From positions 1 through 64,000 of the forward strand of contig CAWIJJ010000020.1 of the NCBI GenBank assembly GCA_963836425.1: a stretch of 64,000 bases of DNA, read 5' to 3'. The translations under genes were made by a program, and so were the position numbers. Under the pieces are notes generated by a model, which saw nothing but the letters and a program-made list of their open reading frames with translations, did not search any database and had not been told where the DNA came from. This stretch comes from CAWIJJ01 sp963836425 (GTDB lineage: Bacteria > Acidobacteriota > Terriglobia > Bryobacterales > Bryobacteraceae). Position 1 is the stretch's first letter, and each line of letters opens with the position of its first letter. Positions 1 through 8,984 of the stretch are shown piece by piece.

Positions 1-184
1 AAGGACAGCGACGGCGGAAAAGCGGAAGTGTGTTGCGAGTAAGTAAAGCACTAAATCGACTTTGTTTTTGCTTAGCCGGATTTATCCGGTTACCAAATGC
101 GGCCAGAGGGGGTCCACTGGCCACCATAAGTGGCAGCTCCCTGACGGTCGTGGCTCAGTAACGTACTGCGCCGGTAAGCGCGTG

Positions 185-1564
185 TTACGCAGCGGGACGG
201 ATGTTCTGGTTGACGCGGAAGAAGTTGCCGGGATCGTACTTTGCTTTGACGGCAGCGAGGCGGTCGTAATTGCGGCGGTAACTTGCCCGTATGCGATCCT
301 CGCCTTCTTCCATCATGAAATTCGTGTAAGCGCCGCCGGCGGACAGGGGGTGCAGGTCATCGTAGTAGTCCCTGGCCCAGGTGGTAATTTTTGCGCAGTT
401 CGCCGGATCGGGATCGACGCCGACGATGACACCGCTCCAAACGGCGTCGCGATGGCCGAAGGCCGTTTCGGACTCGCCCACCCGGTTCACTTTTCCGTTC
501 ACCGGATAGAGGTGCATGGTGGACTGCCAGGTGGGCAGACGGCCGGCGTGCTCCAAGTGTTTGGCAATCGCTTCGTCGGTGAGTTCCTTGAAGAAATCGG
601 CTTTCCAGTACCATTGCAGGCCGGGCGGATAGATTGGATCGAACATCCCCTGGAGCATCGGGAACGGCATCGGGACGAAGAACTCGAAAGCGGGCCGGCG
701 GTAGACGCGCAGCGGTTCGAGAATTGCGTTGGCCTGCTCCATGGAACCCTGGTAGCACCACACGATGGCGCACATCTTGCGCAGATGGAGTTCCTCGGGG
801 AAGGGCGGTCCAGGGGGCACGGTCATCATGGCGACGAAGCCGTTCATTTCCTCGGGCGCCTGCGTGATGAACTCGCGGTACCACTTCATGACGTCGGCCG
901 CATCTTCGAAATTCCAGAGCATGGGTCCGGCGCAAACCATTCCGACGGGCTGCGCCTCGAAGAGGAACGAGGTCACGATGCCGAAGTTTCCACCTCCGCC
1001 GCGCACGGCCCAGAAGAGATCGGGATTCTCGTCGGCGCTGGCAACGACGAAGCTGCCGTCGGCCAGAACCATATCCACGGAGAGCAGGTTGTCGATGGTG
1101 AGGCCGTACTTCCGGGTGAGGTGGCCGATGCCGCCGCCCAGCGTCAGCCCGGCCACGCCGGTGCTGGAGATGATGCCGGAGGGCACGGCGAGGCCGAAGG
1201 CGTGGGTGGCGTGATCGACGTCGCTCCATTTACAGCCGGCGCCCACCAGGGCGGTGCGCGATGAAGGATCGACGCGGACGTAGCGGATGGGCGCGAGGTC
1301 GATGACGAGGCCGTCATCGCACACGCCCAGACCGGCGGCGTTGTGGCCGCCGCCGCGGACCGACACGAGTAACCGGTTGGCGTTGGCCATGCGGACGGCG
1401 GCGATCACGTCGGCCACGTCGGTACACTGAGCGATCAGGCGCGGTTTGCGATCGATCATGGCGTTGAAGACTTTGCGGGCCTCTTCGTAAGCGGCATCCC
1501 CGGGTTCGAGCACGGCACCGCGGAACTGCCCGCGAAATTCGGTAATCGCTTGCTGTAAGGACAT
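185..1564 (-). CDS. FAD-linked oxidoreductase, berberine-bridge type
   Basis: 459-aa flavoprotein of the VAO/BBE family, expected to oxidise a small organic substrate using FAD and O2 or another acceptor; the substrate is unknown. Visible: an FAD_binding_4 domain in the first ~210 residues with RGGGHN (His74 is the usual 8-alpha-histidyl FAD attachment residue) and the loop TGVAGLTLGGGIG, and a C-terminal BBE segment ending YDPGNFFRVNQNI. The second Cys seen in bicovalent members is absent (His sits in that loop), so single covalent attachment is inferred. No signal peptide. The start is well supported: AAGGAGGGGAAG lies directly upstream of the ATG. It sits 70 bp downstream of the BTAD regulator on the same strand, which suggests co-transcription or direct control. 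Confidence 0.9.
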   Translation of the reverse strand: MSLQQAITEFRGQFRGAVLEPGDAAYEEARKVFNAMIDRKPRLIAQCTDVADVIAAVRMANANRLLVSVRGGGHNAAGLGVCDDGLVIDLAPIRYVRVDPSSRTALVGAGCKWSDVDHATHAFGLAVPSGIISSTGVAGLTLGGGIGHLTRKYGLTIDNLLSVDMVLADGSFVVASADENPDLFWAVRGGGGNFGIVTSFLFEAQPVGMVCAGPMLWNFEDAADVMKWYREFITQAPEEMNGFVAMMTVPPGPPFPEELHLRKMCAIVWCYQGSMEQANAILEPLRVYRRPAFEFFVPMPFPMLQGMFDPIYPPGLQWYWKADFFKELTDEAIAKHLEHAGRLPTWQSTMHLYPVNGKVNRVGESETAFGHRDAVWSGVIVGVDPDPANCAKITTWARDYYDDLHPLSAGGAYTNFMMEEGEDRIRASYRRNYDRLAAVKAKYDPGNFFRVNQNIRPAA

Positions 1565-1634
1565 CTTCCCCTCCTTGGGAGGCGCAGGCGATCATTTCCC
1601 GCGCCTATATTTCCACTGTGAACGGGGAGGCGTT

Positions 1635-4600
1635 CTAGGAGCGTTCTGTGGAGGCGGATGCAGCCGTTCGGCCGGCCAGAGTTAACAATTTGCGTTCAAA
1701 GGCGAGAGAACCCGAGCGCCGGGCGGCGTCGATGCCGCGCTGAAAACTTGCGCGGGCCGCTTCGGCGTTGCCCTGGGCAGCGACCAGCAGGCCCTGTGTC
1801 CGGTGCAACTCCGCGACTGCCCAGTCCTCGCCGTTCTTGCTCGAGAGTGCGAAACCGGCAGAGAGGTTGGCCAGGGCTTCCCCAATTTTACCGGCACGGC
1901 CGAGCGTTTCGGCAAGCAGGGCGAGATAGTAGGGCAGGCGGACCTCGGCACCGAGGGCACGCAGCGCCTCGAGTCCCTCGCGGAGTTGGGCCAGTCCCTT
2001 GGGCACATCGCCCTCAGCGGCGCGGGCCCAGCCGGTGACGATATTTCCCATGGCGAGGTAATATGCGAAGCCGTGCCGCCGGCACAGTTCCACGGCTTCC
2101 CGGCCGCGTTCGAGGGCGGCGCGGCTGTCGCCGCGGAAAGCGTGGAGCAGGGCAAAGTAGTCGAGGGCGATGGCCTGACTGAACGGGTCGCCAATCCGGT
2201 TGGCGGCGTCGATGGCTTCCGCGGCATGAGTCCCGGCGCGGTCGCCGTCTTCGCGATGCCAGGCAAGATGGGCCAGGTAGGAGCGGCAGAACACGCCCAG
2301 GTCCGGCCCGGCGAAGAGCGACAGGACAGACCCGGCGGATCCATCGTGCATGCCGATGGCCGAGGTCATGTGCTGGAGCGATTCTTCCAGATGGCCCAAA
2401 TGGAAGTGGCAGCTTCCCAGCAGGAAATTGGCGGCCATCATCAAGCCGGGGGCAGGCGCGCGTTCGGCGGCCTTCAGAAATTCGAGGCTGAACTGGCGGG
2501 CCTTTTCGAGATCGCCGCGGACGGTGTGGAAGACCCAGGCGCCGCTGAGGATCGCGAAAATGTTGCGGCCGCGGAGGCGTTTGGAAAGTTCGAGGGCGCG
2601 GTGGTAGGTCTCACCGACTTCGGGCGCGGAGTATCCGGCGGTAGTCACCAGCGGCGGGCCCAGCGTCGCAAGCAGATCGAGTTCCTGTTCGAGGCGGCGC
2701 TCGGACCCGGAGAATCCGCGGCAAAGAGCCAGGGCGCGCCGGAGCAGGTCGGCCGCTTCGGTGTCCGCATAGCGCTGGCGCGCGTAGACAGCCGCCCGCG
2801 CGTAATGTTCGATGGCCTCTTCGGCCAGTCCGGCGCGCTCGAAATGCGAGGCGATCTGTCCGTTCCAGCTTTCGATTGCGGCGCCATGGATTTCGATGAG
2901 GGCGCGCGCCACGCGCCGGTGCAGGTAGCGGCGGCGCACCAGGCTCAGTTCCGCGGAGGCGACTTCGCGGAGGCGGTCGTGGGTGAAATCGTACTCGGAA
3001 GCGCCGCTGCTCTCGATGATTCGGCGCCGCCAGAGTTCGTCGAGTGCCTGGGAAACGCTGGCTTCGTCCCAATCCGTCGCCTTCTCGAGCAGTTCGAACG
3101 AGAAAGGCCGTCCGATCACGCTGGCCAGACCGGTAAGTTCGTAGGAGGGCGCGGTCATCTGCGCCAGGCGGGCGGCGATGACGGCATGGACGCGCGTGCT
3201 GTGCAGGCCGGCGCGGACACTCTCGACGACAAACAGGGGATTGCCGCGGGTAGCCCGGAAGATCTCGCCCAGGTTGGCGGTTTCGAGCGGTTTGGCGGAT
3301 TCGAGGCGGGCAAGCTCGGCTGTCTCCTCCGCGTTCAGGGGCTCGAGCGGAATCTCCGAAACGATTCCGGAAAGCCGCAGGGCCGCGACGAAACGGTTGA
3401 ACGGATGTTCGCGACTTGTTTCCTCCGCGCGCACGGTTCCGAGCAGGAGGATGCCGGCTGCTGCCGGGGAGTTCAGGAGCGCGTTGAGCCACTCGAACGA
3501 ATCGGGGTCGCACCACTGCATGTCGTCCAGGTAGAGGAGCAGCGGCTTGCGGCAGTTTGCGATGGCGGCGCTCATCGATTCGTAGAAGCGAAGGCGCTGC
3601 CAGCTTTCGGTGAGCGGACTGGGTTGCGGGATAGCGCCTGCGGCTTGCTCGTGGATTTCCGGAACCAGCCGCGCCAGTTCCGTGATCTGTTCGGGTTTCA
3701 GGGCAGGCCATGCCGCGCGAACCGCGTCGGACCGCAGCCACTCCGCGACGGGCGCATAGGCTACCTGGCCCTGGCCGGCGTAACACCGGCTGCGCGCCGC
3801 GGCATGGCCCTGGCGCACGCATGCCTGCAACAGCTCGTCGGCGAGCCGGGTCTTGCCGATCCCGGGTTCGCCGGAGATCAGGGCCACGCGGGGACCTTCC
3901 TCCCTGGCGGATTCCCAGGCCGAGGTCAACCGATGAAACTGCGGCGCACGGCCGATGAGCAGGCGCGCTTTCGGCTGCGGCGCGGTTCCGGCGGCACGGG
4001 GTGAGGGTGCCCGATCGGGTGCGCCGGCGAGGTCCGGACCGGCTTTGAGAATCCGTTCGAACAGGTCAACCGTGGCCGGGCCCGGTTCCACACCGATCTC
4101 GCGCCGCAACACGCGCATGCACTGGTGGTAGGCGCGGAGCGCGCTGGAGCGGTCGTGATTGGCGGCATGGAGACGGATGAGCAGTTGATGGTGCGATTCG
4201 CCCAGGGGATCGAGCGCGACCAGGCGTTCGGCCCAGGGGATGGCCTCGGCGTAGTCCTTCTGGTCTTCGAGCAGCGTGGCGAGCCGGTGCAGCGCCTCGG
4301 AAACGCGCTTCCGGTAGCTGTCGCGCAAGGGGGCGAGCCAGTCGTCGTAGAGACCGGGCAGGAGGTCGTCTTCATATAGCTGGACGGCGGTGGTCAGCGA
4401 CTGGATCTCCAGGGCGCGATGGTCCGTGGCGCGTGCAGAAGCGGCCGCGGCAAGGGCTTGCTGGAAATCGACGACGTCGATTTCGCAGGTTTCATCCTGC
4501 CGCCACTGGACGGCGAAATGCGTGGTTTCGAGCGAACTGCATCCGGCGGGCAAGGCGCGTTTGAGGTGATGGAGGAGCTGGCGCAGATTGGTGCGGGCCT

Positions 4601-4772
4601 GGGATTCGCTGGAGGCAGGCCACAGAAGGAAGGCCAGATGCTCGCGCGGCTGGGGCGCATCTCCATGCAGGATCAGGTATGCGATTAGCGACTGGAGGCG
4701 GCTGGTGTTGACCGCCGCGACGGGGCTGCCCTCGAAGCTGATTCGCAAGTTGCCGAATAGCTTGATCCGCAT
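1635..4772 (-). CDS. BTAD/SARP-type transcriptional regulator with AAA ATPase and TPR domains
   Basis: 1045-aa large regulator. Residues ~1-95 look like an OmpR-type winged helix (RLQSLIAYLILHG, LLWPASSESQARTNLRQLL), ~95-245 a bacterial transcriptional activator domain, ~270-600 a STAND/AAA-type ATPase (IGRAPQF start, Walker A GEPGIGKT at 301-308, Walker B LLLYLDDMQW near 415), and the C-terminal ~400 residues are helical TPR-like repeats. The architecture is that of large SARP/LAL-like activators that bind DNA when a ligand or nucleotide switches the ATPase. The following gene on the same strand, an FAD oxidoreductase, is the obvious candidate target. Ligand and operator are unknown. ATG start. 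Confidence 0.9.
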   Translation of the reverse strand: MRIKLFGNLRISFEGSPVAAVNTSRLQSLIAYLILHGDAPQPREHLAFLLWPASSESQARTNLRQLLHHLKRALPAGCSSLETTHFAVQWRQDETCEIDVVDFQQALAAAASARATDHRALEIQSLTTAVQLYEDDLLPGLYDDWLAPLRDSYRKRVSEALHRLATLLEDQKDYAEAIPWAERLVALDPLGESHHQLLIRLHAANHDRSSALRAYHQCMRVLRREIGVEPGPATVDLFERILKAGPDLAGAPDRAPSPRAAGTAPQPKARLLIGRAPQFHRLTSAWESAREEGPRVALISGEPGIGKTRLADELLQACVRQGHAAARSRCYAGQGQVAYAPVAEWLRSDAVRAAWPALKPEQITELARLVPEIHEQAAGAIPQPSPLTESWQRLRFYESMSAAIANCRKPLLLYLDDMQWCDPDSFEWLNALLNSPAAAGILLLGTVRAEETSREHPFNRFVAALRLSGIVSEIPLEPLNAEETAELARLESAKPLETANLGEIFRATRGNPLFVVESVRAGLHSTRVHAVIAARLAQMTAPSYELTGLASVIGRPFSFELLEKATDWDEASVSQALDELWRRRIIESSGASEYDFTHDRLREVASAELSLVRRRYLHRRVARALIEIHGAAIESWNGQIASHFERAGLAEEAIEHYARAAVYARQRYADTEAADLLRRALALCRGFSGSERRLEQELDLLATLGPPLVTTAGYSAPEVGETYHRALELSKRLRGRNIFAILSGAWVFHTVRGDLEKARQFSLEFLKAAERAPAPGLMMAANFLLGSCHFHLGHLEESLQHMTSAIGMHDGSAGSVLSLFAGPDLGVFCRSYLAHLAWHREDGDRAGTHAAEAIDAANRIGDPFSQAIALDYFALLHAFRGDSRAALERGREAVELCRRHGFAYYLAMGNIVTGWARAAEGDVPKGLAQLREGLEALRALGAEVRLPYYLALLAETLGRAGKIGEALANLSAGFALSSKNGEDWAVAELHRTQGLLVAAQGNAEAARASFQRGIDAARRSGSLAFERKLLTLAGRTAASASTERS

Positions 4773-4851
4773 GAGTGCTGTCTAGTCAGTTTACGACGGC
4801 CGCGGCGGCGCGGTCCGGCGGATTTGTACCGGCTAACCAATCTAGGCCTGA

Positions 4852-5085
4852 GGCGCCACCGTGGATGGATTGGCGATGGTGGCGGCGGGTGCGGCGGCCG
4901 GGCTTGCGCTCGCGCTGCTGTCCGTGCGCTACATCGAGTCGCTGCTGTTCCAGGTGAAGGCCACCGAGGCGGCGCCTCTCATCGTGCCGGTGCTGATCCT
5001 ATTCGCCGCGGCGGTGCTGACGTCGTTTCCAGCGGCGATCAGTGCAGTGCGGATCGATCCGGTTGAGATGCTGCGAGCGGAGTAG
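4852..5085 (+). pseudogene. C-terminal remnant of an ADOP/FtsX-type ABC permease
   Basis: Only the last ~77 residues of an acidobacterial duplicated-orphan-permease remain in frame: a Gly/Ala-rich transmembrane helix, the loop SLLFQVKATEAAPLIVP, a last transmembrane helix and the typical tail DPVEMLRAE. Complete members are ~800-850 aa, as seen twice elsewhere in this window. An in-frame stop lies just upstream at 4849-4851 and the rest of the gene is missing, so this is a deletion relic. It lies head-to-head with the BTAD regulator; the break point probably falls between 4773 and 4852. Confidence 0.8.
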
Positions 5086-5528
5086 GGCAACGGCGCGGGC
5101 AGCCGGGTAGAGTTGGCTTGCCGCCAGGATCAATTCCAATGCGGAATGCCGATAGTCACCAAGTGTTGGAGATATCACTTTATAAGATGGAGCGTCGCAG
5201 GAGTACTGTGTCGGTCCATTTCACGGTTTCGGAGTAATCCCGACTTTCTAAGGACCGAAGTCGCCAAGACACAAATCGGTAACTGGCACCCATCGCCCTT
5301 CAAGAGGCTTGACAACGTACAGGAAGAGAGCCTAGGCTCTGAACGCGGCTACTAATCCAGCACGGGTCTTGAGGCCCCGCAGGCTCATTGAACGTCCTTG
5401 AGTCAGTGAGATTCCGGCGAGGTCCCGTTGAGCTCAATTGGGTGCCCGAGGTCACACTCACGACTTCGTGACACGACGACGCGAGTCCATCGGGCGACAT
5501 CCATTGGGAGCCGCAGGAGGATCCAGTT
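5086..5528. other. 443-bp gene-free region with a palindrome and promoter-like box
   Basis: No open frame here has the codon character of its neighbours, and base composition looks less GC-rich than the flanks. It contains a perfect 14-bp palindrome AGAGCCTAGGCTCT (5327-5340) and a TTGACA hexamer (5309-5314) 18 bp before TAGGCT (5333-5338), which overlaps the palindrome. This could be promoter plus operator for the secreted-protein gene at 5529, but that is inference. Confidence 0.4.
5327..5340. promoter_or_regulatory. Perfect 14-bp palindrome, possible operator
   Basis: AGAGCCTAGGCTCT reads identically on both strands. It covers the position where a -10 box would lie relative to TTGACA at 5309-5314. 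A dimeric repressor site is possible; no regulator is identified. Confidence 0.3.
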
Positions 5529-6278
5529 ATGAGATTCCTTGCCCACTGCCTGCTAATAGGATGTCTGGTTCTTTGCGGCAGCCTGGGCGCTCAGACGACC
5601 AAACTACCCATTTCCGATTTCCTGGCCGTTCAAGGTCAAACTTCCATTTACATCCCGCCCGTCCGGGACTACCTGGGCTGGGGAGAGGCCCTGTGCACTT
5701 CCGGCGGTCTGAGTTGCCTGTCTCCGCCTGTAGACTTCAGCAGGTTCTGTCTAGGCAACCTCGCATCGGTGGATTACGCCGGTCTCGCCGACCGATACAT
5801 CACCCAGAACGGCGGCCAATCGTCGGGCACGGAGATGGACGGATCCGTCCTGATCCGGCCGCGTGCGGACAATCGCGTGGAGGTAACGGTTTCGCTGCAC
5901 ACCAAGAACGCCCTGACTTTCGTCCTGGCGCCTTTGGGGGTGATCCCGGGGACCTCGTGCGGCTTGATCGCTGATTTCGCAAGCGGTCCGCTGCTGATGG
6001 GGACGCGTGCCAACACGGTGCCGGCGCTCGCCGAACGGGCGCTTGGCGAGTCTTTCTTCCATGTCACTTTCCAAAATCCAGCCGGCGCGCCGCTGCCGGA
6101 CCTTTTGGAATTGTTCAACAACCGCTTCTCGGACATCGAGGAGTATTCGTTCCATGCCGTGGCCAGCGGCCCCATGACTGGCGGCGGCGAGGGAACGGTT
6201 ACCGTTCAACAGGCCGGTAAGGGCTCACGGACGAACATACAACCGTCCGTTGTGAACCTTCGGAAGAAGGCAAACTGA
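5529..6278 (+). CDS. Secreted protein of unknown function
   Basis: 249 aa that I do not recognise. Residues 1-21 form a Sec signal peptide (hydrophobic core LIGCLVLCGSLGA, likely cleavage after GA before QTTK). The mature part contains several Cys (EALCTSGGLSCLSPP, SRFCLGN, GTSCGL) that could form disulfides, a stretch rich in beta propensity (VEVTVSLHTKNALTFVLAPLG) and the segment TEMDGSVLIRPRADNR. No catalytic motif or anchor is seen. A strong ribosome site GCAGGAGGATCC precedes the ATG. It lies alone, followed by a GC-rich hairpin, convergent with the TssA-TIR gene. Confidence 0.75.
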   Translation: MRFLAHCLLIGCLVLCGSLGAQTTKLPISDFLAVQGQTSIYIPPVRDYLGWGEALCTSGGLSCLSPPVDFSRFCLGNLASVDYAGLADRYITQNGGQSSGTEMDGSVLIRPRADNRVEVTVSLHTKNALTFVLAPLGVIPGTSCGLIADFASGPLLMGTRANTVPALAERALGESFFHVTFQNPAGAPLPDLLELFNNRFSDIEEYSFHAVASGPMTGGGEGTVTVQQAGKGSRTNIQPSVVNLRKKAN

Positions 6279-6296
6279 TCCTGCCAAGCAGCTGAA

Positions 6297-6322
6297 GCCG
6301 GCCGGACTAAGCGCCGGCCGGC
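6297..6322. terminator. GC-rich hairpin between convergent genes
   Basis: GCCGGCCGG (6297-6305) pairs perfectly with CCGGCCGGC (6314-6322) around an 8-base loop. It begins 18 bp after the stop of the secreted-protein gene and faces the 3' end of the TssA-TIR gene. It lacks a T tract, so it may stop transcription weakly or protect 3' ends. Confidence 0.45.
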
Positions 6323-6416
6323 GTCCACTCGCAAGCAGGTTCGCTGCGCAATCAGTGCCGCGGCGTCGTCATTGTCAACGCCTGTATTTTTCACTTACGC
6401 TCTGAACCGCCGTATT

Positions 6417-7919
6417 TCAACCCGCCGCCGCTTTTGCGAGCCTGCGGCGCTGGAAGGCCAGCATCCAATCGTTAAAGTGGAGTCCGGCGAGTTCGGGCGG
6501 GGGCGGGGCTTCGTCGGCGGGCTGGAGCGGCACGGGGTCGATGAAGCCTGGACGGCCGGTGCCAAGCGCAGTACGCCACTCCTGCTCCACCGACATGGAG
6601 TTCCGCGCGTGGAGCGACCAGAAGAGATAAAAGACGTCGCTGGCGGCAATCAGCTTTTCGATTTCGGACTGCCAGTTGCGGCCGGAGCGGAGCGTGAGCA
6701 CATCGAAGAAGATCTCCATGTGCGGGGCGGCCTTACAGATTCCCTGAATGCGTCCGAGAACTTCGTCGCGATCGGCGGAAGCGTAGGAGGCGAAGGCGCG
6801 GCGGATCCAGGTCTCGCGCGCAGCGATCCGGCCCTGCGCGGCGCCGGCCGCTTCGAGAACGAACTGCACCTTGGCCACCTGCACACCGGCCGCATAGATC
6901 ACGGCCTTTCCGGGATAGGCGTGCGGGCTGGAGGCGGGAAGCGTGAACACGAAATTGACGGAACCGATCTCGCCATCCCAGAGAAGGGAGTCCTCCGGGT
7001 CTTCCACCAGCACGCCGGGAATTTCGAGGTGGACGGTGAGAAGAACGCCGCGACCGAGGGGTACCGGCCCCCTGGAGACGGACATGAAATCGGCGGCATC
7101 GAGTCCGCGGTACTGGCGGCCGGCGCGGTCGAGAACCTCGGCGCTCTGGGCTGCCAAATGCACCCACAGCGAAAGGACGGCGCTGGCGGCGGGCTCGATG
7201 GCGAAAGGGGCCGTGACCGTAAAGTGGACCAGGTCCGGGGCGAGCAGCGGACTTGCGGGTTCGGCGGCGGCCCCGGCCCCGGCTTCTGCCGGGATCAGAA
7301 GTTCGATATCGCGGCGGACCGTTTCGAGCGTGCGGCGCAGGACATCGAGGTTCGGGGCGTCCTCGCCGAATCCGGCTTCACAGGCGGCGTGCAACCCGGC
7401 GAGGGCCGCCAGGCAGGCATCGAGCTCATGGAGGCGGGCGGGGGAGACGCGCCCGGCGGCGTGGGACAGGTCGAACCAAGTCGTTCCCGCGGATGAAAAG
7501 GGCACGCTTTTGACGGCCGCCTCGAGCCGCGTGCCGACCCACTCCAGGGGTGCGGCGCGAAATTCCAGATCGCCGTCGTCCGGCAGCGGGTAGAGCGTGG
7601 GCCAAAAAGCCTCGAGCAGCGAGCGGAGCACGAGCAGGCCTTCGGCGAGGCCGGGAAAACCGTCGCGATGGAGGAGAGCCTCGGTGAGCCAGGACGCGAT
7701 GCGGAGATCTTTGGTGTGGTTGACAAGCGCCTCGGTGCAGAGCTCGGCGACGGCTGCCCAGTCGGCGGACTTCCGCTCTCGCTGCCAGACGCCCTGGGGA
7801 AGGTCGGGCTCTTCGCGACGGGCTTCTTTTATCCGTTCGAAGAGCGTGGAATAGCGGATGTCTTCGCCGCTGGGGTTAGGCCCCGGAATCGGCCGTAGAA
7901 GATCGGAGACTGCGGGCAT
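6417..7919 (-). CDS. TssA/ImpA-N protein fused to a C-terminal TIR domain
   Basis: 500 aa with three parts. Residues ~1-205 resemble the ImpA N-terminal domain of type VI secretion TssA proteins (LLRPIPGPNPSGEDIRYS, WPTLYPLPDDGDLEFR). Residues ~230-358 are a beta-rich domain (PGVLVEDPEDSLLWDGEI). Residues ~373-490 form a TIR domain: FASYASADRDEV as box 1, YLFWSLHARNSMSVEQEW as the aC region, then LHFNDWM. Glu447 in VEQEW aligns with the catalytic Glu of NADase TIRs such as SARM1 (VHKE), so NAD+ cleavage is possible. No other T6SS gene (tssB/C, hcp, vgrG, clpV) occurs in the window. TssA normally caps or primes sheath assembly; here the ImpA part may instead oligomerise or sense. Product location is presumably cytosolic. 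ATG start; the first 20 residues match the usual TssA N terminus. Confidence 0.85.
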   Translation of the reverse strand: MPAVSDLLRPIPGPNPSGEDIRYSTLFERIKEARREEPDLPQGVWQRERKSADWAAVAELCTEALVNHTKDLRIASWLTEALLHRDGFPGLAEGLLVLRSLLEAFWPTLYPLPDDGDLEFRAAPLEWVGTRLEAAVKSVPFSSAGTTWFDLSHAAGRVSPARLHELDACLAALAGLHAACEAGFGEDAPNLDVLRRTLETVRRDIELLIPAEAGAGAAAEPASPLLAPDLVHFTVTAPFAIEPAASAVLSLWVHLAAQSAEVLDRAGRQYRGLDAADFMSVSRGPVPLGRGVLLTVHLEIPGVLVEDPEDSLLWDGEIGSVNFVFTLPASSPHAYPGKAVIYAAGVQVAKVQFVLEAAGAAQGRIAARETWIRRAFASYASADRDEVLGRIQGICKAAPHMEIFFDVLTLRSGRNWQSEIEKLIAASDVFYLFWSLHARNSMSVEQEWRTALGTGRPGFIDPVPLQPADEAPPPPELAGLHFNDWMLAFQRRRLAKAAAG

Positions 7920-8020
7920 GACGCCTCCCTTCAGCCGGAGTTCGGTTGCAGTGACAGCTTAGCAGCGGCGCGGGGAGATGAAAAGCGGTTTGGCAGGGTT
8001 GGACGGCGGAAGTATGGCAA

Positions 8021-8056
8021 AAGGGCTTCGGGCCCCGTCAGCGAGAAGGCCCGAAG
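8021..8056 (-). terminator. Rho-independent terminator of the RNase T2 gene
   Basis: Read on the minus strand, CTTCGGGCC (8056-8048) and GGCCCGAAG (8034-8026) make a perfect 9-bp stem with a 13-base loop, followed by CCCTTTTG. It starts 16 bp after the RNase T2 stop codon and separates that gene from the TssA-TIR gene. Confidence 0.7.
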
Positions 8057-8071
8057 TCAGGAGGAACTTGA

Positions 8072-8941
8072 TTATCGCGTGCCGGCGAGCTCGCCCACTT
8101 CTTCGGCTTCCAGCATTCCGGTGCTGTTGGCAAGCGAAAGGGGCACTTCCCGGAGGTGAACCGGATCCAGACCGCGGGCGGGCGCCCGTTCTTCCCATCC
8201 ATTTTCGCGCGCCGGGAAAACCAACCATCCGGTGCCGGGAACATAGGCGACCCAACGTCCTAAATGCTTTGCGCTGCGGTAGAGTTTCGGGCTGAGCTCC
8301 AGCGATTGCGAGGGTTGAGTGAGGTCCGCGGGCACAACGATTGAATTCCGCGCCCTTCGGACGGCGGCGAAATAGTCCGGCGCGCTCATGCCGATGCAGG
8401 TTCCGTGGGTCGCCCATTCGTGCTGGATCAGCGATTCGGTGGGAATGTAATTGAGGGCTGCCTGAAGGACTGCGCGGGCCACGGGCCTGGCGGGCCCGCA
8501 TTTTTCCGGTCCGCGGGCATTCTCGTCCTGAGGCCATAGCCCATGCACCACAAACCCGGTGCGCCGTCCGGGAGCGCACTCCCTGGGGTCTTTGAAGCCT
8601 CCTGCCTGAGCGCAGAAATCCGGCGCATAGGAGAGAGACAGGACATAGTACGTGAACTGGCCCGGGATGGGCGCACTCCCCCGCGGCTGGGGAGCCGCCG
8701 TAAGAAACAGGGTCAGGCAGGCCAAAGCCGCGGCGGTTCGGGCGATCGAACTCGGGGTGTTCCGCGTTGAGCCTATTCTCGCTCGGGTTGCGTCTTGGCG
8801 GGACAAGCGGTATCCGCGGTGCCGCCGCGAGCATGCCGCGCCGCTCAAGAGACGGCGATGAGCCGGGATCTCTTTGAGCGAGCCGGCTGAGAGGAGCTGA
8901 GAGGCCGATTCTGTTGCGCCGGTTCTCTGGAGCACATACAA
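8072..8941 (-). CDS. Ribonuclease T2 family protein, secreted
   Basis: Endoribonuclease of the RNase T2 type, which cuts single-stranded RNA through 2',3'-cyclic phosphates in periplasm or outside the cell. Both active-site blocks are present: CAS I FVVHGLWPQ and CAS II HEWATHGTC, each with its catalytic His. The domain starts at YYVLSLSYAPDFC; a hydrophobic export segment (ARTAAALACLTLFLTAAP) precedes it. No ATG fits: the longest frame starts at TTG 8941 and would put ~75 odd residues before the signal peptide. TTG 8806 is a better-placed alternative, though neither has a clear ribosome site. A terminator follows. Acidobacterial T2 enzymes are not rare, but the role is probably RNA scavenging. 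Confidence 0.85.
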   Translation of the reverse strand: MYVLQRTGATESASQLLSAGSLKEIPAHRRLLSGAACSRRHRGYRLSRQDATRARIGSTRNTPSSIARTAAALACLTLFLTAAPQPRGSAPIPGQFTYYVLSLSYAPDFCAQAGGFKDPRECAPGRRTGFVVHGLWPQDENARGPEKCGPARPVARAVLQAALNYIPTESLIQHEWATHGTCIGMSAPDYFAAVRRARNSIVVPADLTQPSQSLELSPKLYRSAKHLGRWVAYVPGTGWLVFPARENGWEERAPARGLDPVHLREVPLSLANSTGMLEAEEVGELAGTR

Positions 8942-8984
8942 TTAGCTTCGACAAAGTTTAAGCTCACGCTTCGGAGAGATTCTC

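Noticed and set aside
76..89. CCGGAT-TT-ATCCGG hairpin as terminator for the FAD oxidoreductase gene
   Set aside because: It lies ~95 bp beyond the stop, has a two-base loop and no T tract on the minus strand.
1803..4004. A 733-codon plus-strand frame opposite the BTAD regulator
   Set aside because: Composition and lack of motifs mark it as a shadow of the regulator gene.
6417..7919. Part of a type VI secretion operon
   Set aside because: No tssB, tssC, hcp, vgrG, clpV or membrane-complex genes lie on either side; only the TssA-like domain is present.
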